Source: Anaerovibrio sp. (GTDB lineage: Bacteria; Bacillota; Negativicutes; Selenomonadales; Selenomonadaceae). Taken from it: 39,753 nt of DNA. The notes below the pieces were generated by a model. It was not told the DNA's origin and ran no database searches. It saw only the letters and a list, made by a program, of their open reading frames with translations. Made by a program: the position numbers and the translations under genes. Where the stretch lies: contig NZ_JAILFV010000014.1 of assembly GCF_024697385.1 (NCBI RefSeq), positions 1-39,753 of the forward strand, in the 5' to 3' direction. Positions 10,816 through 20,993 of the stretch are shown one piece after another (the stretch's first letter is position 1; every line of letters begins with the position of its first letter).

Positions 10816-12321
10816 ATGATTGATATTATCGATCGGGTACGCAACAAGGAATTACAGTCTAAGATTGTTACTGCTGAAGAAGCTGCAGCAATCATTAAGC
10901 CTGGTATGAATGTTGGTACCTCAGGCTTCACTCCATCCGGTTATCCAAAGGCTGTACCTATGGCTTTGGCAGCTCGTATGGAAAAGGAGCATTTTAAGAT
11001 TAACCTCTGGACCGGCGCTTCTACTGGCGACGAGGAAGATGGTTATCTTGCAAGGGCTGATGGAATTCAGTTCCGTATGCCGTATCAGACCAACAAGGAT
11101 ATGCGTAACGCTATCAACAGCGGTAAGATTGAGTATGCAGACCTGCATTTATCTGAATCCGCACAGTTGGCGCGTTATGGGTACATGGGCGGAAAAATTG
11201 ATGTAGCAATTGTTGAGGCTTGTGCCATCACAGAAGAGGGGAATATTATTCCTACTACTTCCTTGGGCAATGCAGCATCATATGTTCAGACAGCAGATGT
11301 GGTTATTGTCGAGGTGAATACCAGCCAGCCTATAGAGCTGGAAGGCATGCACGATGTGTATGTTCCTCTGGATCCACCAAATCGTCTGCCAATTCCTGTT
11401 GTTAAGCCTAATGACAGAATTGGTACACCATACATTCCTTGTTCTCCTGATAAAATCAAGTACATAGTACCTTGTGATATCACTGACAAGGTTCGTCCAC
11501 TTGGTGAAATCGATGAGAACTCAAGGAAGATGTCACAGCACTTTATTGATTTGCTGCATGCAGAGGTTAAGGCTGGCCGTATGCCAAAGAATCTGCTTCC
11601 ACTGCAGTCAGGTGTAGGTGCTGTTGCTAATGCCGTAATCAGTGGCTTCGTAGATTCTGACCTGAAGGACCTGTCCGTATATACTGAGGTTATTCAGGAT
11701 GGAATGTTCGATCTGATTGATGCCGGCAAGCTGAACTTTGCGTCAGGTACTGCATTGTCTCCATCTCCTGAGGGGTTGAAGCGTTTCTATGCCAATATCA
11801 AGGAATATAGAAAGCACATTATGCTCCGTCCGCAGGAGGTTGCAAACAGCCCTGAGGTTGCCCGCCGTATCGGTGTTATTGCCATGAATACAGCTATTGA
11901 GGCTGATATCTACGGCAATGTCAACTCTACCCATATCATGGGCAGCAAGATGATGAATGGTATTGGTGGTTCCGGTGATTTTGCCCGTAATGCTTACTTG
12001 ACAGTATTCTTTACTGTATCCACTGCCAAGGACGGTAAGATTTCTTCCATCGTTCCTATGGTTTCTCATGTAGACCATACCGAGCATGATGTAGATATCA
12101 TCGTTACTGAGCAGGGTCTGGCTGATCTTCGTGGACTTTCACCACGCCAGCGTGCAAAGGTTATCATTGAAAACTGCGCACATCCGGACTTCAAGCCTAT
12201 GCTGATGGATTACTATGAAAGAGCATTAGCAGAAACCAAGAGTGCCCATACTCCACACATTTTGCATGAAGCACTTTCTTGGCATGAAAGATTTATGAAA
12301 ACAGGCACAATGAAGAAATAA
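10816..12321 (+). CDS. Acetyl-CoA hydrolase/transferase family; likely succinate (propionyl-CoA/acetyl-CoA):CoA transferase
   Basis: [80 protein letters not shown] at 10816 after ggggagg RBS. Confidence 0.88.
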   Translation: MIDIIDRVRNKELQSKIVTAEEAAAIIKPGMNVGTSGFTPSGYPKAVPMALAARMEKEHFKINLWTGASTGDEEDGYLARADGIQFRMPYQTNKDMRNAINSGKIEYADLHLSESAQLARYGYMGGKIDVAIVEACAITEEGNIIPTTSLGNAASYVQTADVVIVEVNTSQPIELEGMHDVYVPLDPPNRLPIPVVKPNDRIGTPYIPCSPDKIKYIVPCDITDKVRPLGEIDENSRKMSQHFIDLLHAEVKAGRMPKNLLPLQSGVGAVANAVISGFVDSDLKDLSVYTEVIQDGMFDLIDAGKLNFASGTALSPSPEGLKRFYANIKEYRKHIMLRPQEVANSPEVARRIGVIAMNTAIEADIYGNVNSTHIMGSKMMNGIGGSGDFARNAYLTVFFTVSTAKDGKISSIVPMVSHVDHTEHDVDIIVTEQGLADLRGLSPRQRAKVIIENCAHPDFKPMLMDYYERALAETKSAHTPHILHEALSWHERFMKTGTMKK

Positions 12322-12338
12322 CAGGAGGATATTCCATT

Positions 12339-13985
12339 ATGAGCAATGAAAAAATTCAGGCTGGTTTAGACAAATATAATGCCAGTGTAGAAAAAGCTAC
12401 CTCTCGCTTCCCAGAGCGTTCTCACCTGCCAGAGCAGCGTCTGTACACTCCATTGGATATCAAGGATACTGATTATGCTGATGAAATCGGTTTCCCTGGG
12501 ATGTATCCTTATACCCGAGGCGTACAGCCTACCATGTATCGTGGCCGTTTCTGGACCATGCGTATGTATGCTGGTTTCTCCACTGCAGCTGAATCCAACA
12601 AGCGTTACCGTTATCTGATTGAGTCCGGTGCTACTGGTCTTTCCTGTGCATTTGACCTTCCTACCCAGATCGGTTATGACTCTGATGATTCCATTTCAGA
12701 GGGCGAGGTTGGTAAGGTAGGCGTTGCTATTGACTCTCTGGCTGATATGGAAGTTCTTTTCGACCAGATTGATCTCGGCAAGGTTTCCACTTCTATGACT
12801 ATCAACGCTCCTGCATCAGTTCTGCTTGCTATGTATATTGCAGTTGCTGAAAAGCAGGGTGTTCCTGCTGATCAGCTTAAGGGTACTATTCAGAATGATA
12901 TCCTTAAGGAATATGCAGCCCGTGGTACATATATTTTCCCACCGCGTCCGTCAATGCGTCTGATCACCAACATCTTTGAGTATTGCTCCAAGAATGTTCC
13001 GAAATGGAATACCATTTCCATTTCCGGTTATCATATTCGTGAGGCTGGTTCCACTGCTTCCCAGGAAATCGCATTTACCATTGCTGATGGTATTGCATAC
13101 TGCGAGGCAGCAATTAAGGCCGGCCTTCATATCGATGATTTCGCAGGTCGTCTTTCCTTCTTCTGGAATGCTCATAACAATGTGCTTGAGGAAGTTGCAA
13201 AGTTCCGTGCTTCCCGTCGTGTATGGGCCAAGGTTATGAAGGAGCGTTTCCATGCTGAAAAGCCAAAATCCATGATGCTTCGTGTTCATACTCAGACTGC
13301 AGGTTCCATGCTGACTGCTCAGCAGCCTAACAACAACATCGTTCGTGTTGCCCTGCAGACTGCAGCTGCTGTTATGGGTGGTACTCAGTCACTGCATACC
13401 AACTCCCGTGATGAGGCTTTGGCATTGCCTACTGAGGAATCCGTTATGATCGCTCTCCGTACTCAGCAGATTGTTGCTTATGAGTCCGGTCTGGCTGATG
13501 TAATCGATCCATTGGCAGGTTCTTACTATGTTGAGGCTCTTACCAACAAGATCGAGAAGGAAGCATGGGAATACATCAACAAGATTGATGAAATCGGCGG
13601 TGCTGTTGCAGCCATCGAGAAGGGTTATATCCAGAAGGAGATTCAGGATTCTGCATACAAGTGGCAGATGGATGTTGAGTCTGGTGCAAAGACTATCGTT
13701 GGTGTTAACAAGTTCCAGATTGAAGAAGAGCCACCAAAGGGCTTGCTGAAGGTTGATGCTTCTGTAGGTGTTGCACAGTGCAAGCGTTTGGCTGACATGA
13801 AGGCTAAGCGTGACAATGATGCTGTCAAGGCTGCATTGGCTGACCTGAAGACTGCTTGCCAGGATGAGAACGAGAACCTCATGCCACATATCCTGAACGC
13901 TGTTCGCACTTATGCAACTCTCGGTGAGATTTGCGGTGTAATGCGTGAAGTATTCGGTGAGTACGAGGCTCATGTAAATCTGTAA
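12339..13985 (+). CDS. Acyl-CoA (methylmalonyl-CoA) mutase large subunit, split type, no B12 domain
   Basis: 548 aa MCM catalytic domain ([49 protein letters not shown]) ending before any DxHxxG. Confidence 0.93.
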   Translation: MSNEKIQAGLDKYNASVEKATSRFPERSHLPEQRLYTPLDIKDTDYADEIGFPGMYPYTRGVQPTMYRGRFWTMRMYAGFSTAAESNKRYRYLIESGATGLSCAFDLPTQIGYDSDDSISEGEVGKVGVAIDSLADMEVLFDQIDLGKVSTSMTINAPASVLLAMYIAVAEKQGVPADQLKGTIQNDILKEYAARGTYIFPPRPSMRLITNIFEYCSKNVPKWNTISISGYHIREAGSTASQEIAFTIADGIAYCEAAIKAGLHIDDFAGRLSFFWNAHNNVLEEVAKFRASRRVWAKVMKERFHAEKPKSMMLRVHTQTAGSMLTAQQPNNNIVRVALQTAAAVMGGTQSLHTNSRDEALALPTEESVMIALRTQQIVAYESGLADVIDPLAGSYYVEALTNKIEKEAWEYINKIDEIGGAVAAIEKGYIQKEIQDSAYKWQMDVESGAKTIVGVNKFQIEEEPPKGLLKVDASVGVAQCKRLADMKAKRDNDAVKAALADLKTACQDENENLMPHILNAVRTYATLGEICGVMREVFGEYEAHVNL

Positions 13986-14057
13986 TCCGAAATTGTTTCC
14001 AGGGGGGGAATATACAATCCCTCCTGGCTTCACAGATAATTTGGAGGTAATTTAGAA

Positions 14058-14450
14058 ATGGAAAAGCGCATAAGAGTATTAGTTGCAAAACCAGGCCTGG
14101 ATGGCCATGACCGTGGTGCAAAGGTTGTAGCAAGAGCATTGCGTGATGCTGGCTTTGAGGTTATTTATACCGGTCTTCGTCAGACTCCTGAGCAGATTGC
14201 TGAAGCAGCTTTGCAGGAAGACGTTAATGTTGTGGCAATGTCCATCCTTTCCGGTGCACATCCACATCTTTTCCCTAAAGTTGTAAATCTGGTTCGTGAA
14301 AAGGGCATGAATGATGTTCTTATCATCGGCGGTGGTGTTATTCCTGAGACTGATATTCCGGCCCTTAAAGAGGCAGGAATCGCCGAGGTATTCACCCCAG
14401 GTACTCCAACCAGCGATATTGTTGAATTTATTAAGGCTAATGTCAAATAG
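14058..14450 (+). CDS. Cobalamin-binding small subunit of split methylmalonyl-CoA mutase
   Basis: 130 aa; [63 protein letters not shown]. Confidence 0.95.
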   Translation: MEKRIRVLVAKPGLDGHDRGAKVVARALRDAGFEVIYTGLRQTPEQIAEAALQEDVNVVAMSILSGAHPHLFPKVVNLVREKGMNDVLIIGGGVIPETDIPALKEAGIAEVFTPGTPTSDIVEFIKANVK

Positions 14451-14530
14451 TAGATTGGTGACAGTGGAGATGCCGGCTGCAGGTTTTTCTGCAGCCACAG
14501 CTCCTTGTTGCTGGTAATGGTGGTGCATTG

Positions 14531-15469
14531 ATGGACATTGTAGAAGAACTTTTAAAGGGTAACCGGTTGGCTTTGTCACGGGCTATTACAGCTATCGAAA
14601 ACGAGTATGACGAGGCTTTGGACATCATGAAAAAGCTGTATCCTCATACTGGTCATGCTTTTGTTCTTGGGATTACCGGTCCTCCGGGAGCTGGAAAAAG
14701 CACCTTGACTGACAAGCTGGCAAGGGCATATCGTGCACAGGGAAAAACTGTTGGTATCATTGCAATTGATCCCACCAGCCCATTTACCGGTGGTGCCATT
14801 CTTGGAGACCGTATCAGAATGAATGGCTTGACCATGGATGAAGGCGTATTCATTCGCAGTATGGGAACCCGTGGCAGCTTGGGAGGGCTTTCTCATAAGA
14901 CAGCTGATGCAGTAAAGGCCATGGATGCTTTTGGCAAGGATATTATTTTCGTTGAAACTGTTGGTGTTGGTCAGTCTGAGGTTGATATCGTAAAGGCTGC
15001 CGATACTACCATGGTAGTCCTGATTCCCGGAATGGGTGATGACATCCAGGCTATCAAGGCAGGTATCCTTGAGATTGGTGATGTTTTCACTATCAATAAG
15101 GCTGATCATGATGGCGCAGACAAGCTGGTTCGTGAAATGAACATGATGCTTGATCTTGACGGCATGATGACGGATTGGCGGCCACCAATCCAGAAGGTCA
15201 TTGCCAGCCAGAATGAAGGTATTACTGAAACTATCGAAAACATAGAAAAGCATTTCAAATACATCAGTGAAAATGGTATACTGACAAAGCGGCGTACGGA
15301 GCGTTCAAAGAATGAGATGATGGATGTTCTCCAGAGCAGTATAGGTTCACATATTACCAAAAAGCTGATTGATTCAGGCTTAATGGATAAATATGTTGAA
15401 CAGATAAAGGCCAGGGAAACTGATCCTTATACCGTCGTAGGTGGTATAATGAAGGATATGTTGAAATAA
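14531..15469 (+). CDS. meaB: MCM-associated GTPase MeaB (ArgK family), copy 2
   Basis: GPPGAGKSTL, DPTSPFTGGAILGDRIRMN, ETVGVGQSEVDIVK, NKADHDGAD. Confidence 0.94.
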   Translation: MDIVEELLKGNRLALSRAITAIENEYDEALDIMKKLYPHTGHAFVLGITGPPGAGKSTLTDKLARAYRAQGKTVGIIAIDPTSPFTGGAILGDRIRMNGLTMDEGVFIRSMGTRGSLGGLSHKTADAVKAMDAFGKDIIFVETVGVGQSEVDIVKAADTTMVVLIPGMGDDIQAIKAGILEIGDVFTINKADHDGADKLVREMNMMLDLDGMMTDWRPPIQKVIASQNEGITETIENIEKHFKYISENGILTKRRTERSKNEMMDVLQSSIGSHITKKLIDSGLMDKYVEQIKARETDPYTVVGGIMKDMLK

Positions 15470-15501
15470 GTGTAAATAAGGTATTTAGGGGGAAAAAAGA
15501 A

Positions 15502-15924
15502 ATGGCATTTAAGATCTTAGGTGTTGATCATATTGGTATTGCATGCAAGGATTTACAGGCAGGTAAGGATCTTTGGAATACTATTGGTTTGGCCTGTACC
15601 GGAGAAGAGACTGTTGCAGAGCAGAAGGTTACTACTACCTTCCATCCAACTCCAAATGGCTCTGAGATTGAGCTTCTTGTGGGTACTGCTGATGACAGCC
15701 CAATTGCCAAGTTCATTGAGAAGAACAATGGCCGTGGTGGTATCCAGCATATCGCCCTCAGGGTTGATGATCTTCCAGCAGCTATTGCAGAGCTTCAGGA
15801 GAAGGGTATTGTCATGATTGATAAAGCACCTCGTAAGGGTGCCGGCGGTGCAGATATTGCATTCGTTCATCCAAAATCTGCAGGCGGTGTTTTGTTGGAG
15901 CTTTGCCAGCATGAAGACCGTTAA
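15502..15924 (+). CDS. mce: Methylmalonyl-CoA epimerase
   Basis: 140 aa glyoxalase-fold: VDHIGIACKDLQAG, GGIQHIALRVDDLPAAIAELQEKG, FVHPKSAGGVLLELCQ. Confidence 0.95.
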   Translation: MAFKILGVDHIGIACKDLQAGKDLWNTIGLACTGEETVAEQKVTTTFHPTPNGSEIELLVGTADDSPIAKFIEKNNGRGGIQHIALRVDDLPAAIAELQEKGIVMIDKAPRKGAGGADIAFVHPKSAGGVLLELCQHEDR

Positions 15925-15988
15925 TCTGTCGGTTCTTATGCAGACAGTACATAATCCAGCCCATATCGGGCTGTTTAGGAGGTAAAAA

Positions 15989-17524
15989 ATGGCTACAGTT
16001 CAGGAAAAAATTGAGCTTATGAAGAAAAAGAAAGCTCATATTGAGCTTGGTGGCGGTGAAGCCCGTATTGCCAAGCAGCACGACAAGGGGAAGATGACTG
16101 CCCGTGAGCGTCTCAATCTTCTTTTTGATGAAGATTCCTTTGTAGAGCTTGATGCTTTCGTTAAGCATCGTTGCACCAATTTTGGTCAGGAGAAGAAGGA
16201 TTTGCCAGCTGAGGGTGTTGTAACAGGTTATGGTACTGTAGATGGCCGCCTGGTATATGCCTTTGCCCAGGACTTTACTGTTGAGGGCGGTTCCCTTGGT
16301 GAAATGCACGCAAAGAAGATTTGGAAGGTACAGGATTTGGCCATGAAGATGGGTGCACCTGTTATCGGTATCAATGATTCAGGTGGTGCGCGTATTCAGG
16401 AAGCTGTTGATGCCCTTTCCGGCTATGCTGGTATTTTCTATCGTAATACTGCTGCTTCCGGTGTTGTTCCTCAGATTTCTGTTATCATGGGACCATGTGC
16501 AGGCGGTGCAGTTTATTCACCAGCCATCACAGATTTCATCTACATGGTTGACAAGTCTTCCCAGATGTTTATTACCGGTCCTGCAGTAATTAAGTCTGTA
16601 ACCTATGAGGAGGTTACTGCTGAGGCTCTTGGCGGTGCAATGACCCACAATACCAAGTCCGGTGTTGCTCATTTTGTTGCATCTGATGAGAAGAATTGTA
16701 TCGAGCAGATTCGTTATCTCTTGAGCTTCCTGCCAAGCAACAATATGGAAACCACTCCATTGGTAGAGCCAACTGATGACCCGGATCGTATGGATGAGTC
16801 TTTGAATGAGGTTATTCCTGATGACCCTAACCAGCCATATGACATGAAGGATGTAATTACCGGATTGGTTGATGACGGTGAGTTCTATGAGGTACATGAG
16901 CACTTTGCTACCAACATCATTACCTGCTTTGCCCGTTTTGATGGCCGTAGCGTAGGTATCATTGCAAATCAGCCTAAGGTTATGGGCGGTTGCCTTGATA
17001 TTGATGCTTCTGATAAGGCTGCCCGTTTTATCCGTATGTGTGATGCATTCAACATTCCATTGGTTAATCTGGTTGATGTACCAGGTTTCCTTCCAGGTGT
17101 TGGTCAGGAACATGGTGGTATTATCCGTCATGGTGCAAAGATGCTTTATGCATACAGTGAAGCAACTGTACCTAAGGTAACTGTTATCACCCGTAAGGCT
17201 TATGGCGGTTCTTATATTGCTATGTGCTGCCGCGAACTGGGTGCAGATCAGGTTATGGCTTGGCCTTCTGCTGAAATCGCAGTTATGGGTCCTGCCGGTG
17301 CAGCCAACATTATCTTTAAGCGTGATGAACCAGAGGCTAAGGCACAGCATACTCAGGACTATGTTGATGAGTTTGCTACTCCTTACAAGGCTGCAGAGCG
17401 TGGTTATGCTGATATGGTTATTGAACCAATGGAAACCCGCCCTCGTATCATCTCTGCATTGAATGCATTTGAAAGCAAGCGTGAAGCTATGCCAGCTAAG
17501 AAGCATGGCAACATTCCACTTTAA
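15989..17524 (+). CDS. mmdA: Methylmalonyl-CoA decarboxylase alpha / acyl-CoA carboxyltransferase subunit
   Basis: 511 aa; KMTARERLNLLFDEDSFVELD, GINDSGGARIQEAVDALSGY, MGPCAGGAVYSPA, ARKHGNIPL-type C-terminus; close to Veillonella MmdA as recalled. Confidence 0.92.
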   Translation: MATVQEKIELMKKKKAHIELGGGEARIAKQHDKGKMTARERLNLLFDEDSFVELDAFVKHRCTNFGQEKKDLPAEGVVTGYGTVDGRLVYAFAQDFTVEGGSLGEMHAKKIWKVQDLAMKMGAPVIGINDSGGARIQEAVDALSGYAGIFYRNTAASGVVPQISVIMGPCAGGAVYSPAITDFIYMVDKSSQMFITGPAVIKSVTYEEVTAEALGGAMTHNTKSGVAHFVASDEKNCIEQIRYLLSFLPSNNMETTPLVEPTDDPDRMDESLNEVIPDDPNQPYDMKDVITGLVDDGEFYEVHEHFATNIITCFARFDGRSVGIIANQPKVMGGCLDIDASDKAARFIRMCDAFNIPLVNLVDVPGFLPGVGQEHGGIIRHGAKMLYAYSEATVPKVTVITRKAYGGSYIAMCCRELGADQVMAWPSAEIAVMGPAGAANIIFKRDEPEAKAQHTQDYVDEFATPYKAAERGYADMVIEPMETRPRIISALNAFESKREAMPAKKHGNIPL

Positions 17525-17542
17525 TTTTGGAGGTATTGAGAA

Positions 17543-17926
17543 ATGAAAAAGTTTAACATAAAAGTAAATGGTACTGCATATGAAGTAGAAGTAGAGGAAG
17601 TAAAGGGAGCAGCTTCAGCTCCTAAGGCAGCTCCTAAGGCAGCTCCAGCTCCAGCAGCGGCTCCTAAGGCAGCTCCAGCTCCTAAGAAGGCTGCAGTAGC
17701 AGCAGGTGCAGGTGAGACTGCAGTTAATGCTCCAATGCCAGGTAAGGTATTGAAGATTGTTGCAGGTGAAGGTACTGCTGTAAAGGCTGGCGATACTGTT
17801 CTTGTTCTCGAGGCTATGAAGATGCAGAATGAAATCCCAGCTCCATGCGATGGAACTGTTAAGGCTGTCAATGTATCTGAGGGCTCAACTGTATCTGCAG
17901 GTGAGGCTATGGCTATTATCGGCTGA
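17543..17926 (+). CDS. mmdC: Biotin carboxyl carrier subunit (biotin/lipoyl domain) with Ala-Pro-Lys linker
   Basis: LEAMKMQNEI biotinylation motif; PKAAPKAAPAPAAAPKAAPAPKKAA linker. Confidence 0.9.
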   Translation: MKKFNIKVNGTAYEVEVEEVKGAASAPKAAPKAAPAPAAAPKAAPAPKKAAVAAGAGETAVNAPMPGKVLKIVAGEGTAVKAGDTVLVLEAMKMQNEIPAPCDGTVKAVNVSEGSTVSAGEAMAIIG

Positions 17927-17960
17927 TGCTGATACATTAGGCTTATCTGAATTTGTATCT

Positions 17961-18001
17961 AAAGAGGGTGCTTCCCCTGTCGGGAGGTACCCTCTTTATT
18001 T
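17961..18001 (+). terminator. Rho-independent terminator after the mmd unit
   Basis: aaagagggt ... accctcttt arms followed by atttt. Confidence 0.85.
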
Positions 18002-18189
18002 TGTGGGCATCTCTTCTGCAGAAATGATGCATACCTTGAAGGCTGACAGGTTCATATCGGCCGGGAGAGACTGTAATCAGGTCGAAGGGTATGTGATGAA
18101 AAAGTAAAAGAAGCAATAAAAAAGGAAATAGCGTATTTGTGTAGAAGTAAAAAAGGTAAGATTTTGCAGATTTTTATGGAGGTGCTGAT

Positions 18190-19134
18190 ATGACAAAGAG
18201 TATATGTGATGTCCTTGGAATAAAATATCCTATCATTCAGGGAGGTATGGCCTGGATTTCTGATGCCAAAATGGCTGCTGCCGTATCAAATGCAGGCGGT
18301 GCTGGTATAATCTCCTGTGGCGGTCGCACTACGGAATATGTGCGTGATGAAATACGCAAGGCCAAGAAGCTGACTGACAAACCCTTTGGTGTAAACATAA
18401 TGCTGATGGCACCTAACAAGGATGAAATATTGGAGGTTATCTGTGAGGAAAAACCGGCCTTTGTAACCCTGGGTGCCGGTAATCCTGTACCATTTGTTGA
18501 GCCGCTGCATAAGGCCGGAATTAAGGTAATACCGGTTGTTCCTAATGTTAAGCTGGCAAAAAGATTGGAGCAGAATAATGCTGATGCCATAGTGGTTGAG
18601 GGTATGGAAGCCGGTGGTCATATTGGTGTTCTTACCACAATGGCATTGATGACCCAGGTTATTCCTGAGGTTGATATCCCGGTGGTAATGGCGGGAGGAA
18701 TTGCCGATGGTCGTGGAATTGCAGCTGCCTTGCTGATGGGAGCAGCAGGAGTTCAGATGGGAACCAGGTTCCTGGTTGCTGAAGAATGTCCTGTTCATGC
18801 TAATATGAAGCAGAAGCTGATTGAGGCGATAGATACTGATACCATCGTGACGGGGCAGACCATTAAGAGCGCTGTCCGGGGAGTGAAAAACAAATTTTCA
18901 GAGGAGTACCAGGCATTGGAATTTTCCGGCAAGGCAACAAAGGATGAATTGCTTAAGCTGGCAACCGGGACCAATAAGCTGGCTGCTGTTGATGGGGATA
19001 TGGAAAACGGCATGATACAGGCAGGACAGAGCCTGACCCCATTGAAGCGGGTGGAACCGATGGCCGATATTATTGAAGCTCTGGTAAAGGAGACCAGGGA
19101 ATGCCTGGCAAATGCCCAAAATATAAAGGTATGA
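18190..19134 (+). CDS. fabK: Enoyl-ACP reductase II (FabK) / nitronate monooxygenase family flavoprotein
   Basis: YPIIQGGMAWISDAKMAAAVSNAGGAGIIS, VEGMEAGGHIG, GGIADGRGIAAALLMGAAGVQMGTRFL. Confidence 0.8.
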   Translation: MTKSICDVLGIKYPIIQGGMAWISDAKMAAAVSNAGGAGIISCGGRTTEYVRDEIRKAKKLTDKPFGVNIMLMAPNKDEILEVICEEKPAFVTLGAGNPVPFVEPLHKAGIKVIPVVPNVKLAKRLEQNNADAIVVEGMEAGGHIGVLTTMALMTQVIPEVDIPVVMAGGIADGRGIAAALLMGAAGVQMGTRFLVAEECPVHANMKQKLIEAIDTDTIVTGQTIKSAVRGVKNKFSEEYQALEFSGKATKDELLKLATGTNKLAAVDGDMENGMIQAGQSLTPLKRVEPMADIIEALVKETRECLANAQNIKV

Positions 19135-19146
19135 CGGGAGGAAAAT

Positions 19147-19581
19147 ATGGGATTGGATCAAGGGCCTTTCTCCAGGGAGGAGCTTATAACAGCTGCTCTT
19201 GAGAATATAGGCCATTCCTATGCCCCCTATTCCGGCTTTAATGTTTCAGCGGCGGTTCTTATGAGCAACGGTAAGATATATACCGGAGCCAATATTGAAA
19301 ATGCGGCTTATTCGGCAACTGTCTGTGCAGAGCGGTGTGCAATTTTCAAGGCTGTCAGCGAGGACAGGGAGGCAAAAATAATTGCTATAGCAATCGTAGG
19401 CGGCCGTGACTGCAAAACTGATGAATACTGTCCGCCCTGTGGGGTATGCAGGCAGGTCATGCGGGAATTTGCGGTTCCGGATACCATGAAAATTATATTG
19501 GCCAAGACCGTGGAGGACTATATTGAGACCACGCTGGAGGCTTTGTTGCCAATGAGCTTTGGACCGGACCATCTGCGATAG
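19147..19581 (+). CDS. cdd: Cytidine deaminase
   Basis: YSGFNVSAAVLM, GANIENAAYSATVCAERCAIFKA, CPPCGVCRQVMREF. Confidence 0.93.
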   Translation: MGLDQGPFSREELITAALENIGHSYAPYSGFNVSAAVLMSNGKIYTGANIENAAYSATVCAERCAIFKAVSEDREAKIIAIAIVGGRDCKTDEYCPPCGVCRQVMREFAVPDTMKIILAKTVEDYIETTLEALLPMSFGPDHLR

Positions 19582-19596
19582 GAATATAGACATACT

Positions 19597-19640
19597 AAAA
19601 GGGACTTTCAACAGATTGAATCTGAAGAAAGTCCCTTTTT
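19597..19640. terminator. Bidirectional terminator between convergent cdd and DUF1858 genes
   Basis: aaaagggactttc / gaaagtccctttt arms with T run on one side and A run on the other. Confidence 0.8.
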
Positions 19641-19651
19641 GGCGGGAAAAA

Positions 19652-19849
19652 TTATTCTCCTACTACATTGTTCAGTCCCTGAATAAGGGAGTCAACATCA
19701 ATACCGTGAGCCATAGCACCCTGTTCAATGTTTTCATAATGAGCTGCAGCACAGCCGATGCAGCCCATACCGGATTCCATGAATACAGGAACTGTATCAG
19801 GATATTTTGTTACTACCTCCATAATGGACATATCTTTCGTAATAGCCAT
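19652..19849 (-). CDS. DUF1858 (hybrid-cluster-associated redox disulfide) domain protein
   Basis: 65 aa MAITKDMSIMEVVTKYPDTVPVFMESGMGCIGCAAAHYENIEQGAMAHGID; CxxC motif; aggaggt-type RBS on minus strand. Confidence 0.88.
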   Translation of the reverse strand: MAITKDMSIMEVVTKYPDTVPVFMESGMGCIGCAAAHYENIEQGAMAHGIDVDSLIQGLNNVVGE

Positions 19850-19985
19850 ATATCAAAAACCTCCTTATATACGAAATTACTAGATGATTATATCATAAAA
19901 AATGTACTAATTCATGAAAAACAGGTGAATTAATTCGAAAAAAAATGTATAATAAATGGGTTCTTAAAAATAAGGTGGCGGGATA

Positions 19986-20819
19986 ATGATGGACGTTCAA
20001 TCGTTTATAGAAAAGTACAGAATTTATATAATTATAGGAATTTTGGTCCTGGCGGTGGCAATTATAGTCATGTGTGGCAAAAAGCCGCAGGTAAAGGTGC
20101 CGGAAAACGAGGTCGGCAATGATATACGGGCTGTAATGGTCATCAACTACCACAAGGTAGACAATGTGTTTCATTCCCTTTCGATTCAGGTCGATGATTT
20201 TGATAAACAGATGCAGTGGCTGCAAAAGCATGGATATCATTCCATTACTCCGGATCAGCTTTATGAGTTTGTTGCCAATGGGGCAGAGCTGCCGGAAAAT
20301 CCTGTGCTGATTACATTTGATGATGGGTACAGGGATAATTATGTGAATGCGTATCCTATAATGCAGAAATATGGTTTTGTCGGCACTATTTTCGTTGTAA
20401 CCAGTTTCTTGGATAAATATCCGAATTACATGACCTGGGATCAGGCCAGGATTTTGGAGGCTAATGGATTTTCTATTGAATCCCACACAGTCACCCATAA
20501 ATCGATGACTGAGGCCAGCGATGAGCAGATTATGGAGGAGCTTGTCCGGTCCAAGGAGACCATAAAGGATAAACTGGGCAAGGAAGCGGATTATATTGCA
20601 TATCCTACAGGGACATACAACCTGCATATAGCCCAGATGGTAAAGGACGCAGGCTACAAGGGAGCGTTTACCATCCGGTACGATACTGTAAACCGCAACA
20701 GCAATGTTTATGCCCTGGAACGGGTGCCGATTTTTCACACTGAAAATACCAACAAGGATTTTTTGGAAAGAATTCAGTATTTGCCCCTTGTAAACAAGGA
20801 TGGATGGATAAAAAAATAA
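19986..20819 (+). CDS. Membrane-anchored polysaccharide deacetylase
   Basis: N-terminal TM helix; VMVINYHKV, VLITFDDGYRDNY, IESHTVTHKSM, IAYPTGTYN NodB-domain motifs. Confidence 0.92.
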   Translation: MMDVQSFIEKYRIYIIIGILVLAVAIIVMCGKKPQVKVPENEVGNDIRAVMVINYHKVDNVFHSLSIQVDDFDKQMQWLQKHGYHSITPDQLYEFVANGAELPENPVLITFDDGYRDNYVNAYPIMQKYGFVGTIFVVTSFLDKYPNYMTWDQARILEANGFSIESHTVTHKSMTEASDEQIMEELVRSKETIKDKLGKEADYIAYPTGTYNLHIAQMVKDAGYKGAFTIRYDTVNRNSNVYALERVPIFHTENTNKDFLERIQYLPLVNKDGWIKK

Positions 20820-20975
20820 CTCGGTCTAAGATGTCCCCTTCCTCTATAGGTGGAGGACAATCTTTAACAGGTGGTGAGCATATCTCCCACCTCGTGCGGT
20901 GCATAGCTAGTGCCCTTGGGTAAAACGCCAATCGGAAGTCTTTTCTTTTTCCAAAAGAAAAAATTGAACAACTGC
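20820..20975 (+). repeat. Dispersed structured element, copy C (3 hairpins)
   Basis: Alignable with copies at 35640 and 39623: taagatgtcccctt..., gagcatatctccca, aaacgcc-atcggaag, poly-pyrimidine/purine hairpin, gaacaa. Confidence 0.75.
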
Positions 20976-20993
20976 GTTATAAAATGAGATTTG

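Noticed and set aside
12339-13985. Possible isobutyryl-CoA or 2-hydroxyisobutyryl-CoA mutase
   Set aside because: Retains Tyr in YAGFS and Arg in ARGTYI, the MCM-type residues, and sits with epimerase and MmdA; MCM is the simpler call, though not proven.
17590-17700. Short direct repeats (cctaaggcagctccagct)
   Set aside because: Explained by the Ala-Pro-Lys linker of the biotin carrier protein.
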